From Parvibacillus sp035426385 (GTDB lineage: Bacteria > Bacteroidota > Bacteroidia > Chitinophagales > Saprospiraceae), in assembly GCA_035426385.1 (NCBI GenBank), contig DAOLZQ010000004.1:1-64000 (forward strand): a DNA stretch of 64,000 bases, in the 5' to 3' direction. Positions within the stretch are counted from its first letter, which is position 1; the number at the start of each line of letters is the position of its first letter. Shown here piece by piece: positions 1 to 8,982 of the stretch. Below the pieces are notes generated by a model, which saw only the letters and a list, made by a program, of their open reading frames with translations, searched no databases and was not told the DNA's origin. The translations under genes and the position numbers were made by a program.

Positions 1-146
1 TCAAGTACAAAGAATTCACGCTCATCCACCACATTAGTGATAAACAACTGGAAGCAAAGAATTCAGCGGCTTACTGTGCCAAGATTTTTGAATCACTGCA
101 TCCATTTAATGAGTTTATAGATAGTATTGCTGCAGAAATAAAATAG
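1..146 (+). CDS. C-terminal end of an unidentified protein
   Basis: An open frame enters from the left edge (first complete codon at base 3) and stops with TAG at 144-146, giving 47 visible residues that end in IDSIAAEIK. The fragment is mixed charged and hydrophobic and looks helical, with no motif I can assign. Its stop lies only three bases from the stop of the convergent glycosyltransferase, so no separate terminator fits between them. The function cannot be named from this fragment. That it is a real gene end is supported by the uninterrupted frame and the tight convergent packing. Confidence 0.6.
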   Translation, partial: KYKEFTLIHHISDKQLEAKNSAAYCAKIFESLHPFNEFIDSIAAEIK

Positions 147-149
147 AAT

Positions 150-1061
150 CTATTTTAAATTTTTCTGTATGGCAGCCCAAATAAGTTTTAGACGGGACAT
201 AAGAGAAATTGACTGAGAGAAATCGTCCGGTGCAGGGTTAGACCAAGGCTCTCCACGATAAATGTATTCCCGGGAAAACAGTCGTGGTGTTATACCCCAT
301 TTCAATATAAATGTATCACGCCCCCGATTGACCTTTCTGCGACCGGTAGATTTAGATCCAAAATGATAAACTCTGCTCTTACCCAATCCTTTGAAATGTC
401 GCACGCCTGCTTGATATAGCTTTCTGGAAAGATCCGGATCCGAGTACATGCCGGGTGAAAATTCTATACTCATGCCGCCCACCAGATCCCAAACATCCAG
501 ATGCATCACATTGGGTGGCCAGGTGCTTCCTGCCCAGTCCACCTTATCAATAAGTTGAAATTCTCGCATTAATCTGTCTTCCTCAAAGCTTTCTAGGGTA
601 TCTCCATAATTACTTACTACCACACAGGGATTGCCGGTATCATTGGGCTCAATTAAGGTAGAAGACAACATAAATGATTTGTGACCTATAAGAACCATCT
701 CTTCTTTCAATATTTGGTCCCACCCCGGTAAGACGTACATATCATCATTCATGTACATGACATACTCTGTCCGGATAAGGCGTCTGGCTGCATTGAGCCC
801 AAAGCAGATGCCAAGATTGTGTGGTGAGATGACCCAATCTAAGTTCTTTTGATTTTTAGCCCATTCCGCTGAACCATCAGTACCTTCATTTACTATCACT
901 ATAAGTTGGTGACTATATGAAGAATGAGTTAAAATGCTTTCTACACACTTCTTGAGGTAGGGCAAATTATTCCAGGTAGGAATTAATATAGTAAATAATT
1001 CATCCTCTGTAGCCTGCTTTCCACTGCGCTCTATATTATCAATCCAGTTAGTCGATTCCAT
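150..1061 (-). CDS. Glycosyltransferase family 2 protein
   Basis: This 303-residue protein has the GT-A fold signature of family 2 glycosyltransferases. It opens with a FTILIPTWNN strand near residue 23, followed by an LxxCVESIL helix, and has an acidic NDD motif at about 105-107 (YMNDDMYV) that fits the metal and nucleotide-sugar site. A later GxxW-type segment and the VDWAGSTWPP stretch line the likely acceptor side. No membrane segment is seen, so it is probably cytosolic or peripheral, using an NDP-sugar to build a surface glycan. It lies six bases downstream of tamL on the same strand and may be co-transcribed with it. Donor and acceptor cannot be predicted. Confidence 0.85.
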   Translation of the reverse strand: MESTNWIDNIERSGKQATEDELFTILIPTWNNLPYLKKCVESILTHSSYSHQLIVIVNEGTDGSAEWAKNQKNLDWVISPHNLGICFGLNAARRLIRTEYVMYMNDDMYVLPGWDQILKEEMVLIGHKSFMLSSTLIEPNDTGNPCVVVSNYGDTLESFEEDRLMREFQLIDKVDWAGSTWPPNVMHLDVWDLVGGMSIEFSPGMYSDPDLSRKLYQAGVRHFKGLGKSRVYHFGSKSTGRRKVNRGRDTFILKWGITPRLFSREYIYRGEPWSNPAPDDFSQSISLMSRLKLIWAAIQKNLK

Positions 1062-1067
1062 TATGAA

Positions 1068-3443
1068 TTAGAAGGGATAATTGACTGCAATGTTCCAGAC
1101 CAGGTTAGTCCATACCTCATGAAATGATCTGTTGGGGAAATATTCACGACCATTTATCGGGTATGGATTCTTTATCTGAGTTCCCATATCGAGCCGCAGA
1201 ATAAATAATTTAAGATCCATTCTCAGTCCAAACCCACTTCCGATAGCTACATCACTAAGAAATCCCCAATTAATCATTGCTCCGGGCCTATTATCATTCT
1301 TGTCCCAAGACCACACGTTTCCGGCATCCAAAAATATTGCACCTTTGAATACATAATAAATTGGAAACCTTATTTCGGAAACCAATTCCATCTTAATATC
1401 TCCTGTCTGATAATAGGGTCCTCTAGGAAATGTAGATAATTGAAAAGAATCGCGATAGCTGCCCGGACCCAGCTGTCTTACCGGCCATGCACGAATACTG
1501 AAAGGACCTCCTATTTCGAACTGTTTAATGTATGGTACGCTGGAGGATGATCCAAATGAATGTGCAGCACCGAGTGTGAGCTTAGCAGCACCATATATAT
1601 TATCAGTGAGGCGCTGTACCTTACTACCGCTTACGCTCAGTTTCCAGTATTTGCTAAATTCGACATTCCTGAATAATTTCCAGTCACTCTTCGGATCAAA
1701 TATTTTGTTGAGTGCATTGATCTCAAACCCCGACATTTCAAATGTTACATTTGCCCCTTGTGTTTGACCCAATACATCCAGTGCTTTGTTGTAATTAAAC
1801 TCAAAATTTCTCAGTAGAAAACCTGTAAACAATCGGTTTGATTTGAAACTATTTTCAAGAAATTTATTTTGGTCTAAAATCCTTTCATAATTGATAAATG
1901 ACTGGGGGACAAAAAAGCTGATACCCAGATGATCCCATTTATATTGATGCTCCGCGTCCTGAGTGATCAGGAAACCGTAAGAGGTATTTGTACTGAAATA
2001 CCGATACCACTGTTCAAAATTGACAAATTCAAAGTCCAGTCCTACATTACTCGTCACTCTATCATCCAGGGCCTCTAAGAATTTTTGTTCGAAAAATGAC
2101 CCTTTTTTTGTCTTTATTTTACTAAGCCCGGACATAATGCCCAGATAGTCCATAAAGCGAGGTACAGCAAGTGTATTTTTTAGTCTGATTTCTTGCCGAT
2201 TGATATAGTTATCCCCCTTCTTAAAACTGCGCTCTATGCCATAGTCTATGTTGGAATGCAAGGCCTCACCGCCATTAAATAAATTCCTTTTATTAACCGC
2301 CAGACTGAGTTGCAGTGCAAAAGAAGAAAATATATCTACTCCGGTCTTTAAGTTAGTACGGTTTATATCAAAATTATAGCTAAAATTGAGGGTTTTAGTC
2401 TGCGGTAATAATATATCTACATTCAGTATATCCGGCTCTTCATCATCACGGCTTTCTTTAATATTTACATATCGGTATAGACCCAACCTATTGAGCTGAC
2501 GAAATGTACGGTCAAAATTTTCTTTTGAATAATAATCTCCCTTCTTGATATAGATGTATCGAAGTACGGTAGAAGGCTTCACTTTAAACTTCTTATTAAT
2601 CTTCAAAAATCGGTAATCATTGATCACCGTATCCAATCTGTAGAGCATATTGAAGTTTGGGTCAAAGTCACTGTGTATGTTTATTCTTCCCAACCTATAT
2701 CTCGTCAGCACCTCAGGATCCCTGCTCTCACTGATCAGAAAGGTTGCATTGATTTTACTTCCGATACTATCAGCGATCAGGGGAGAGATCATCGAAGGGT
2801 CAAAAAAGTAAAATCCATTATTTTTTAGGATACTCACCACTCGTGTCTTTTCTTCCTGATAGAGATTATCAGAGACTATTTCTCCATTTTTCAATTTAGA
2901 ATCCTCCCAATACGGAGCTAGGAAGTTGGCTAATTTAGGCTCTAACACTTCAAAGGTAAGGTCTTGAAAAGTATAGGACTTCCCAGGGAAGGCATGATAA
3001 ATTACAGAGCCTGATTTATCTTTTACTTTGGTCTCGTAGGTGACGTGTGCCTGAAAATAACCCGATCGCTTCAGATAGTTGGTCATTGACCTCACCACAT
3101 TTACTACTGTGAGCGTATCAAAAAACTCCGGTTCTTCTTTGAGCAAATTATACCACCAATAGTTGAATCCCGTACTATCCTGGCTAGATTGTAATTTATA
3201 ATACGCATTCAGCGCAATATTTTTATTTACCTTTTGTCGGTTAAGTAAGATTAAATTTTCCTTTAGTTGAGATTTAGTCTTACTTTTCAAACTATCATCA
3301 TGCACAATGATTTTGGCGCCGCTGTATAGTTTTTGATCTGCACTCAGATAGCGGGTGGGATTGCATGAGCCAAAAAACAACGAGGCAGGTAAGATGATTA
3401 CCAGCCATAGAAAGTGTATTTTTATTGCTCTATTTTGCTGCAT
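1068..3443 (-). CDS. tamL: BamA/TamA-family outer-membrane lipoprotein (TamL type)
   Basis: The 791-residue protein begins with a lipoprotein signal (hydrophobic stretch, then SLFFGSC with the acylated Cys near residue 27). POTRA-like segments follow, then a C-terminal 16-strand-type beta-barrel of the bacterial surface antigen family. The GGPFSIRAWP motif, like the conserved lid-loop element of Omp85 proteins, lies near residue 650, and the protein ends in an aromatic (NYPF). A lipid-anchored Omp85 protein is the TamL form found in Bacteroidota, which replaces TamA as partner of TamB in outer-membrane biogenesis. TamB is not in the window. The gene is divergent from the TrmH gene, with only five bases between the chosen start codons, so both promoters must lie inside the opposing gene or nearly overlap. 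Confidence 0.85.
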   Translation of the reverse strand: MQQNRAIKIHFLWLVIILPASLFFGSCNPTRYLSADQKLYSGAKIIVHDDSLKSKTKSQLKENLILLNRQKVNKNIALNAYYKLQSSQDSTGFNYWWYNLLKEEPEFFDTLTVVNVVRSMTNYLKRSGYFQAHVTYETKVKDKSGSVIYHAFPGKSYTFQDLTFEVLEPKLANFLAPYWEDSKLKNGEIVSDNLYQEEKTRVVSILKNNGFYFFDPSMISPLIADSIGSKINATFLISESRDPEVLTRYRLGRINIHSDFDPNFNMLYRLDTVINDYRFLKINKKFKVKPSTVLRYIYIKKGDYYSKENFDRTFRQLNRLGLYRYVNIKESRDDEEPDILNVDILLPQTKTLNFSYNFDINRTNLKTGVDIFSSFALQLSLAVNKRNLFNGGEALHSNIDYGIERSFKKGDNYINRQEIRLKNTLAVPRFMDYLGIMSGLSKIKTKKGSFFEQKFLEALDDRVTSNVGLDFEFVNFEQWYRYFSTNTSYGFLITQDAEHQYKWDHLGISFFVPQSFINYERILDQNKFLENSFKSNRLFTGFLLRNFEFNYNKALDVLGQTQGANVTFEMSGFEINALNKIFDPKSDWKLFRNVEFSKYWKLSVSGSKVQRLTDNIYGAAKLTLGAAHSFGSSSSVPYIKQFEIGGPFSIRAWPVRQLGPGSYRDSFQLSTFPRGPYYQTGDIKMELVSEIRFPIYYVFKGAIFLDAGNVWSWDKNDNRPGAMINWGFLSDVAIGSGFGLRMDLKLFILRLDMGTQIKNPYPINGREYFPNRSFHEVWTNLVWNIAVNYPF

Positions 3444-3448
3444 TCAAT

Positions 3449-4210
3449 ATGATGAGAGAAAAAATATCCAAAGCACGGCTGAAAATTATTTCTGCCTTAA
3501 CTATTAGAAAGTTTAGGCAAAAATATCAATTATTCAAATTGGAAGGTGAGAAAAATGTAAAGGAACTAATAAGCGAATGTCCGGCTATGATCGATCAAGT
3601 ATTGATCGCACCTGATTTTCAGTCTGAATTTCTAGACAACATTGACAATATCGGCATCGTTTCTGCTCCTGAAATGCAGCGTATCAGTCACTTCTCAACT
3701 GCATCACCCATTATTGCTATTTGTAAAATGAAGGAATATTACGATCTCTCAGTACCTGAAAGCCCCATTTCCATTCTCTTAGATCAGATCAATGACCCAG
3801 GCAATTTAGGCACTATTGTTCGCAGCGCTGACTGGTTTGGAGTACGTCAGATATATCTACTGGAAGGTAGTGTGGACGTCTTTCATCCGAAATTCCTTCA
3901 AGCTACTATGGGGAGCTTCCTCAGGGTGAAGTGCTCTACAATTACTAAAGAGGAAGTGACTGGGCTACCCCGACCATTGATAGGCGCTACACTTAGTGGT
4001 ATAAATCATCATCAACTTTCTCCTCCGGATCGAAGCACTTTAGTCCTGGGTAGTGAAGCGCATGGTATCTCACCTGAAATCCTCAGTTTATTAGATCATA
4101 TGATTCGAATAGACGGAGCCGCAGGTAGCAGAGCGGAATCACTTAATGTAGCTGTCTCAACCGGTATTTTATTGGAATACCTCACCGGCCAGGTACGTAG
4201 CATAGCGTGA
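3449..4210 (+). CDS. TrmH/SpoU family RNA 2'-O-methyltransferase
   Basis: The 253-residue protein has an N-terminal substrate-binding domain (RKFRQKYQLFKLEGEKNV, about residues 21-38) and a C-terminal SPOUT knot domain. All three SpoU motifs are present: NDPGNLGTIVRSADWFG, LVLGSEAHGIS and AESLNVAVSTGILL. It should use S-adenosylmethionine to methylate a ribose 2'-OH in rRNA or tRNA; the target nucleotide cannot be told. The frame is open from a TTG at 3425, but that would overlap the start of divergent tamL by 19 bases. The ATG at 3449 (or 3452) is preferred and places MREKISKARL at the N terminus. Confidence 0.88.
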   Translation: MMREKISKARLKIISALTIRKFRQKYQLFKLEGEKNVKELISECPAMIDQVLIAPDFQSEFLDNIDNIGIVSAPEMQRISHFSTASPIIAICKMKEYYDLSVPESPISILLDQINDPGNLGTIVRSADWFGVRQIYLLEGSVDVFHPKFLQATMGSFLRVKCSTITKEEVTGLPRPLIGATLSGINHHQLSPPDRSTLVLGSEAHGISPEILSLLDHMIRIDGAAGSRAESLNVAVSTGILLEYLTGQVRSIA

Positions 4211-4328
4211 TAAGACTTCACATAGCACAAACTATGCTTATCATTTTGCTGATTAAAAAATCATCCAAAAAAAAATTGAAAATTAAACTTTTTCATGTAA
4301 ATCTGTAGTTTAAGGGTTGATGCGTGTC

Positions 4329-5402
4329 ATGAAAAAGGGGATTGTATTTATAATTTTGTGTGTTACATCTGTTCTCACTGCACAGAATCAAAGATCTCAA
4401 TTGCTGGGGCAAATAAAGAAAATCATTAGAAATGAGGCTCAATCTTTTACCCCTTCTCACACAGGCTATGCTATAGGGGTATTAGTAGAAGATTCTACCT
4501 ATCTGTATACTTTCGGCACATATGGCCGTGCCGGTACTAGACCAATAACTGATAGTACACTATTCCCTCTAGGTGGTGTGACTCATGCGGTGCTCAATCT
4601 TTGCTTGATGAACCAATTTGAACTTGGACGAATCCAATTCACTGATTCACTGATCAAGTTTCTGGATATGAAAAATCAAGAATTGAATTCTATTACAATA
4701 GGTCAGTTAATGAGTCACACCAGTGGCCTGCCAAAGCTATTACCCGGTATGTCACATTTAAGGACAGATGCGCATCAGCCATTTGGAAAACTGACTGAGG
4801 ACACTATTGACCATTACTTAACTAAGTTATCACCCAAAGAATTAAGTGATAAACAATACAAGCATTCACAGTATAATTATTACTTACTTGCCAAAATTTT
4901 ACAGAGTCTGGACTCGAATTATATTACTCATTTTAACAATTTCAGCGGACAATTGATTACGTCTCTGTTGGATTCTAGCAGGCAATTGTTACCTCAATTT
5001 TATAGTACTGAAGGCAGGGAAATGAATCCACTAGATTATGGTGGATTGAACCAATCACTAGGACTCTATGGTGATATGAGATTTCTCACCACTTTAGCTG
5101 GAGTTTATATCACTAGCTATCGAAGCAATAGTATTCTTTATGAGAGTTTGACGCCTTTAGAGAAGCGAGCTTCCCCCATATCTACAGCCGGATTTAGAAT
5201 TTATGACGGACGAAAAAGTGGCCCTGTATATATTATGACCGGAAACAGCCAACTGTCCAGTTGTATTTTTATCTTATGTCCCGGAACAAAAACTGCTGTA
5301 GTAGCGGCTGGGAATAGTGGCTATTCTCTTCACATATTGGCTATCGATATCATGCGAATGATTAATTTTGAATGGAAAAGAAAAAATATTGATGAAAAAT
5401 AA
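4329..5402 (+). CDS. Beta-lactamase-fold (class C/PBP-like) protein with degenerate active site
   Basis: The 357-residue protein starts with a signal peptide (MKKGIVFIILCVTSVLTAQ) and aligns with the serine beta-lactamase / penicillin-binding class C family over its length, for example LFPLGGVTHAVLNLC, ITIGQLMSHTSGLP and YNYYLLAKIL. The catalytic residues are not kept. The SxxK tetrad reads GVTH (about residues 83-86), so both nucleophile and lysine are lost. The YxN motif reads YKH (about 177-179), and the KTG/HTG box reads MTG. It is therefore probably a periplasmic or exported binding protein rather than a hydrolase. ATG at 4320 is an alternative start. The 3' end overlaps the SUI1 gene by 11 bases, suggesting co-translation. 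Confidence 0.8.
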   Translation: MKKGIVFIILCVTSVLTAQNQRSQLLGQIKKIIRNEAQSFTPSHTGYAIGVLVEDSTYLYTFGTYGRAGTRPITDSTLFPLGGVTHAVLNLCLMNQFELGRIQFTDSLIKFLDMKNQELNSITIGQLMSHTSGLPKLLPGMSHLRTDAHQPFGKLTEDTIDHYLTKLSPKELSDKQYKHSQYNYYLLAKILQSLDSNYITHFNNFSGQLITSLLDSSRQLLPQFYSTEGREMNPLDYGGLNQSLGLYGDMRFLTTLAGVYITSYRSNSILYESLTPLEKRASPISTAGFRIYDGRKSGPVYIMTGNSQLSSCIFILCPGTKTAVVAAGNSGYSLHILAIDIMRMINFEWKRKNIDEK

Positions 5403-5745
5403 GGCAAAAGCGAGCAAAGGTGGAATTGTGTATTCTACCGATCCAGACTACAATTTTCCATTGGGTGAAGAGTTTCAATCTTTAGATATAAATGAAATTA
5501 AAGTTATGCCTTTACGGGTATGGGTAGACAAAAAAAACAGAGGCGGTAAAGAAGCCACTATAATTCGGGGGTTTTCAGGTCATACCACGGAACTGGAAAC
5601 TCTCGGCAAAACGCTCAAGACAAAATGTGGCGTAGGTGGTGCAGCTAAGGATGGAGAGATCATACTGCAGGGCAATCACCGGGACAAAGTAGTTAAGTGG
5701 CTTCATGAGATGGGATACATCGGTGCAAAGAGTGCTGGAGGCTGA
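5392..5745 (+). CDS. SUI1/YciH family translation factor
   Basis: This 117-residue protein carries the SUI1 (eIF1-like) domain in its C-terminal two thirds. Visible features are the basic lead VWVDKKNRGGKEATIIRGF, the glycine-rich turn CGVGGAAKDGEIILQGNH, and the closing helix KVVKWLHEMGY. Bacterial YciH proteins bind the small ribosomal subunit and are thought to affect start-site fidelity; their physiological role is not well settled. The start is the ATG at 5392, inside the last codons of the preceding gene (11-base overlap), so its translation is probably coupled to that gene. The in-frame TTG at 5368 would add eight residues and is less likely. Confidence 0.88.
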   Translation: MKNKAKASKGGIVYSTDPDYNFPLGEEFQSLDINEIKVMPLRVWVDKKNRGGKEATIIRGFSGHTTELETLGKTLKTKCGVGGAAKDGEIILQGNHRDKVVKWLHEMGYIGAKSAGG

Positions 5746-5827
5746 TTTGAACAACTTTGATTTTATTTGTTTATACTAATTGTAAAACCTGCACTGCAGA
5801 CTTATTTTAATATCTAAAACATTTACG

Positions 5828-6226
5828 ATGAAGCAATTATTTTTTGTTCTTATGATCGCACTTTCATTAGGTGCTTGCAAAAAGAAAGAAACTGTCACAA
5901 CTACAAGTGACGAAGGTACTGTTACCACAACTACTACCACCACGAATTCTACTCCCACTGCAGTAGACAAGAACCTGGATTCAGATGTCCAGGACATTAT
6001 GAATGCATATAACCAATATGTAGTGGACTATGAAAAGGCAGTTAAGGAGAAAAATTCAGCAGCAATGACTGAGCTCAACACACGCTTAGTTAAACTGCAA
6101 GCAAAAGGACAAGAAGTCTTTAATAATGCAAAAGTTGAAAGTGCTGAAACTGCCGATAAACTCGGAGCTTTCATGAAAGAAAAAGGAGAGCAGATTCAAA
6201 AGATCTCAGCTGAAACCATGCATTGA
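5828..6226 (+). CDS. Small helical lipoprotein of unknown function
   Basis: The 132-residue protein has a typical lipoprotein signal (MKQLFFVLMIALSLGACKKK), with the lipidated Cys at 17. A threonine-rich linker follows (runs of TTT around residues 25-40), then a helical, charged C-terminal domain from about residue 45. It resembles the many short anchored lipoproteins of Bacteroidota but I recognise no named family. It stands alone between the SUI1 gene (82 bases upstream) and a strong hairpin terminator 24 bases downstream, so it is probably its own transcription unit. Lgt, which would lipidate it, is also encoded in this window. Confidence 0.75.
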   Translation: MKQLFFVLMIALSLGACKKKETVTTTSDEGTVTTTTTTTNSTPTAVDKNLDSDVQDIMNAYNQYVVDYEKAVKEKNSAAMTELNTRLVKLQAKGQEVFNNAKVESAETADKLGAFMKEKGEQIQKISAETMH

Positions 6227-6250
6227 TTTCGTTCTGAGTAGGACAAAAGA

Positions 6251-6281
6251 AAAGAGCTGGCATATGCCGGCTCTTTTTTTT
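6251..6281 (+). terminator. Rho-independent terminator after the small lipoprotein gene
   Basis: A G+C-containing stem (AAAGAGC pairing with GCTCTTT, with an inner GGCATATGCC palindrome) is followed by a run of eight T. On the opposite strand the preceding A-rich side also gives a T-run, and nadE ends at 6280 on that strand, so the hairpin may serve both converging units. Confidence 0.85.
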
Positions 6282-7917
6282 ATGATAAATATTTTCCTAC
6301 GATAGGGACTCTCCTGCCCATGCCGAAAGCTTTGTTTGAGACTCTTAGAACAGGTGCAGATTGTTCTCTTTTAAACTCGTTGATATTCACCAGTCTTAGA
6401 ATACGGGAGACTAGTGACTTATCAAATCCGAGGTTCACTATTTCAGCGGGTCCTTTGCGGTTTTCAATATATTCAAACAGTACTTTATCTAGTATAGCGT
6501 ATTCAGGTAAGCTGTCAGAGTCCTTTTGGTCGGGGCGAAGTTCAGCCGATGGTGGCTTTTCGATGGTGTGCACCGGTATTATTACTTCATCTTTATTAAT
6601 AAAATGTGCCAACTCATACACTTCACTCTTATAGATATCACCCAGTACAGCTATGCCACCGCACATATCTCCATATAGGGTTCCATATCCGACCGCCATT
6701 TCCGATTTATTTGAAGTATTGAGAAGGATATTACCAAATTTATTTGATAGAGCCATAAGTATCATCCCTCTTATACGGGCCTGAATATTTTCCTCTGTCA
6801 GACCAGGCTCCTTGCCTTCAAAAAAAGGAGCCAAACTATATTCATATTCCTGGTTGATCTCATGAATGGGAATTACATCATATCGGATGCCCAAAGTCTG
6901 AGCCAGAGTGATGGCATCATCCACACTATGTTGCGAAGAATATTGCGATGGCATGAGTACTACACGAACATTTTCTTTGCCTAGAGCTCGCACGGCCAGT
7001 ACTGCAGTTAAAGCAGAGTCGATTCCACCGGATAACCCTAATATCGCACTTTTAAAGTTCAATTTTTTAAAATAATCTTTAATACCTAAGATCAATGCCT
7101 GATGAATAAGTGCCATTTTCTCTTTTGGCAATTCATTATTTTTCGAATTAGATTCAACTTCTCCTAGATCATATACTTGCACATATTCTTCAAAATACCT
7201 CATTTCATCATATACAATACCTTGTGAAGACATAATAATAGATCCCCCGTCAAAAATCACATCAGTCTGAGCTCCAACATGATTCACATAGAAAACAGGT
7301 ATTTTATAACGATTCACATTAGTCCTAAGGATAAGAATACGCTCTCCGGCGTGATCAAAGCTGAATGGCGAGGCTGATACATTAATCATGACATCCGGCT
7401 TTTCAATAGTGAGCACATCCATAGGACAGATAGTATAAAGCGGGTTGAGATTGCCCACATTCCAGATATCCTCACAGATAGTCAGTGCAATTTTAATTCC
7501 CTTATAAGTAACTGTGCTAAAATCCTTGGCGGGCTCGAAATATCTATATTCATCAAAGATATCATAAGTTGGCAGTAGAGCTTTATCGCTGCGATGAAGT
7601 ATCTTTTGATCAGCAAGAAAATAGACGGAATTGAAAAGATCCTTCCCCTCTGCGATCGGATTTACAGTAGGAGATCCAATGACAATAGCAATATCCACTG
7701 CCAACTCAGTAACCTGCTTCAATACTTGATTAGCTCCGTGTATAAAGTCTTTGAATTCTAAAAAATCACGGGGCGGATAACCACATGTGGCCAATTCACC
7801 GAAGCAGATGATATCTGCGCCTTTTTCTTTTGCTTGAAATACAAATTTCTCTATCTTGGTATAGTTCCCTTGGAAATCGCCAATCAAATAATCTAGCTGA
7901 GCCAGCGCAATCTTCAT
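6280..7917 (-). CDS. nadE: Glutamine-dependent NAD+ synthetase
   Basis: The 545-residue two-domain enzyme makes NAD+ from deamido-NAD+, ATP and glutamine. The N-terminal nitrilase-like amidotransferase domain shows the Glu41-Lys112-Cys148 triad (FGELATCGYPP, DKALLPTYDIF, LTICEDIWN), which releases ammonia from glutamine. The C-terminal synthetase domain has the ATP pyrophosphatase P-loop SGGIDS at about 296-301 and later the YGDMCGG segment. Length fits the two-domain bacterial form. It follows the M48 protease gene by 36 bases on the same strand and may share its transcript. All key residues appear intact. Confidence 0.95.
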   Translation of the reverse strand: MKIALAQLDYLIGDFQGNYTKIEKFVFQAKEKGADIICFGELATCGYPPRDFLEFKDFIHGANQVLKQVTELAVDIAIVIGSPTVNPIAEGKDLFNSVYFLADQKILHRSDKALLPTYDIFDEYRYFEPAKDFSTVTYKGIKIALTICEDIWNVGNLNPLYTICPMDVLTIEKPDVMINVSASPFSFDHAGERILILRTNVNRYKIPVFYVNHVGAQTDVIFDGGSIIMSSQGIVYDEMRYFEEYVQVYDLGEVESNSKNNELPKEKMALIHQALILGIKDYFKKLNFKSAILGLSGGIDSALTAVLAVRALGKENVRVVLMPSQYSSQHSVDDAITLAQTLGIRYDVIPIHEINQEYEYSLAPFFEGKEPGLTEENIQARIRGMILMALSNKFGNILLNTSNKSEMAVGYGTLYGDMCGGIAVLGDIYKSEVYELAHFINKDEVIIPVHTIEKPPSAELRPDQKDSDSLPEYAILDKVLFEYIENRKGPAEIVNLGFDKSLVSRILRLVNINEFKREQSAPVLRVSNKAFGMGRRVPIVGKYLS

Positions 7918-7953
7918 GTATTCAAAATGCTTAAGTAGTAAAAATAAAAGCGG

Positions 7954-8730
7954 TTAATCTTTACCGGTATATTTCTTGATTGCTTCCTTGATCTTTTCCC
8001 GTCGATTTTCAGGACTCGGGTGAGTGCTCTGGAATTCCGGAACCTTAGCTCCACCACTCGCTTTTTCAAGAATATCCATCACACTGATCAATGCATGCGG
8101 ATCATAGCCGGCTTCGTACATAAAGCGTACGCCCAGATCGTCAGATTGTAGTTCCTGGCCCCGACCATAACTCATAGAGATAGATGAAGCTACCACCTGG
8201 GCTATCTGAGCAGTATTCATATCACCACCAGCACCGATCATAACTCCACTTACGAGGCCTTGATTTCGCTGTTCCACCGCCATTCGCTCGGCACTGTGAC
8301 GGGCCACGACGTGCCCAATCTCATGTCCGAGTACACCGGCCAACTGATCTTCGTTTTCCAGCCGACTGAATAAAGCCGCCGTAATGAAGATCTGTCCCCC
8401 AGGCAAAGCAAAAGCATTAACAGTGTTAGGATCTGCGAGCAGGTAAAAATTATATTTATATGGAGTCGAAGCTGCACTACTCTTTGATACGACTTTATTC
8501 CCAACTTCCTTGACAAATGCCTGAGCTTTCATATCCGGGTGCAAGCCACCAAATTCTTCTGCCATCTGAGGGGCACTCTGCAGTCCAATGGCTATCTCTT
8601 CATCAACAGTTAAAGCAATATGCTGCTTGTCATGGGTCACCTCATTCACCTGAGTATTAGAGTAATATCTAAACAGCGAAAACGCTACAACGACGAGGCC
8701 GATAATCAAGGTGAGTTTATTTCTTCGCAT
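7954..8730 (-). CDS. M48 family zinc metalloprotease, membrane-anchored
   Basis: The 258-residue protein has one N-terminal membrane segment (about residues 6-20) that could be an uncleaved anchor or signal, followed by an M48 peptidase domain. The zinc-binding HEIGH motif is at 136-140, and the third ligand is probably Glu193 in the GQELQSDDLG segment. The catalytic domain should face the periplasm. Relatives such as BepA and LoiP help quality control of outer-membrane proteins, but this one lacks a TPR domain, so it is closer to the short LoiP-like group. It precedes nadE on the same strand. The substrate is unknown. Confidence 0.88.
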   Translation of the reverse strand: MRRNKLTLIIGLVVVAFSLFRYYSNTQVNEVTHDKQHIALTVDEEIAIGLQSAPQMAEEFGGLHPDMKAQAFVKEVGNKVVSKSSAASTPYKYNFYLLADPNTVNAFALPGGQIFITAALFSRLENEDQLAGVLGHEIGHVVARHSAERMAVEQRNQGLVSGVMIGAGGDMNTAQIAQVVASSISMSYGRGQELQSDDLGVRFMYEAGYDPHALISVMDILEKASGGAKVPEFQSTHPSPENRREKIKEAIKKYTGKD

Positions 8731-8982
8731 AGAGGTATATAATATTCAGTTTATCAATTACAAGATAATAGAATAAATGTAAAGTGGTTCACATTATGAC
8801 TCAAATACTTAGAAAGAAAAATATATTATTTTAATTAATATTGACGCTTAAGCCACAGCCTTTAAGTAAAATTAGTCATCAAATAATAGGTCCTTCCAAT
8901 TAAACTATCGAAGAAATAAATCTTCTAAACGCATATATGTTTCCAAATCCTCTATATTCAATTTATATCTAAATCTATAAGT

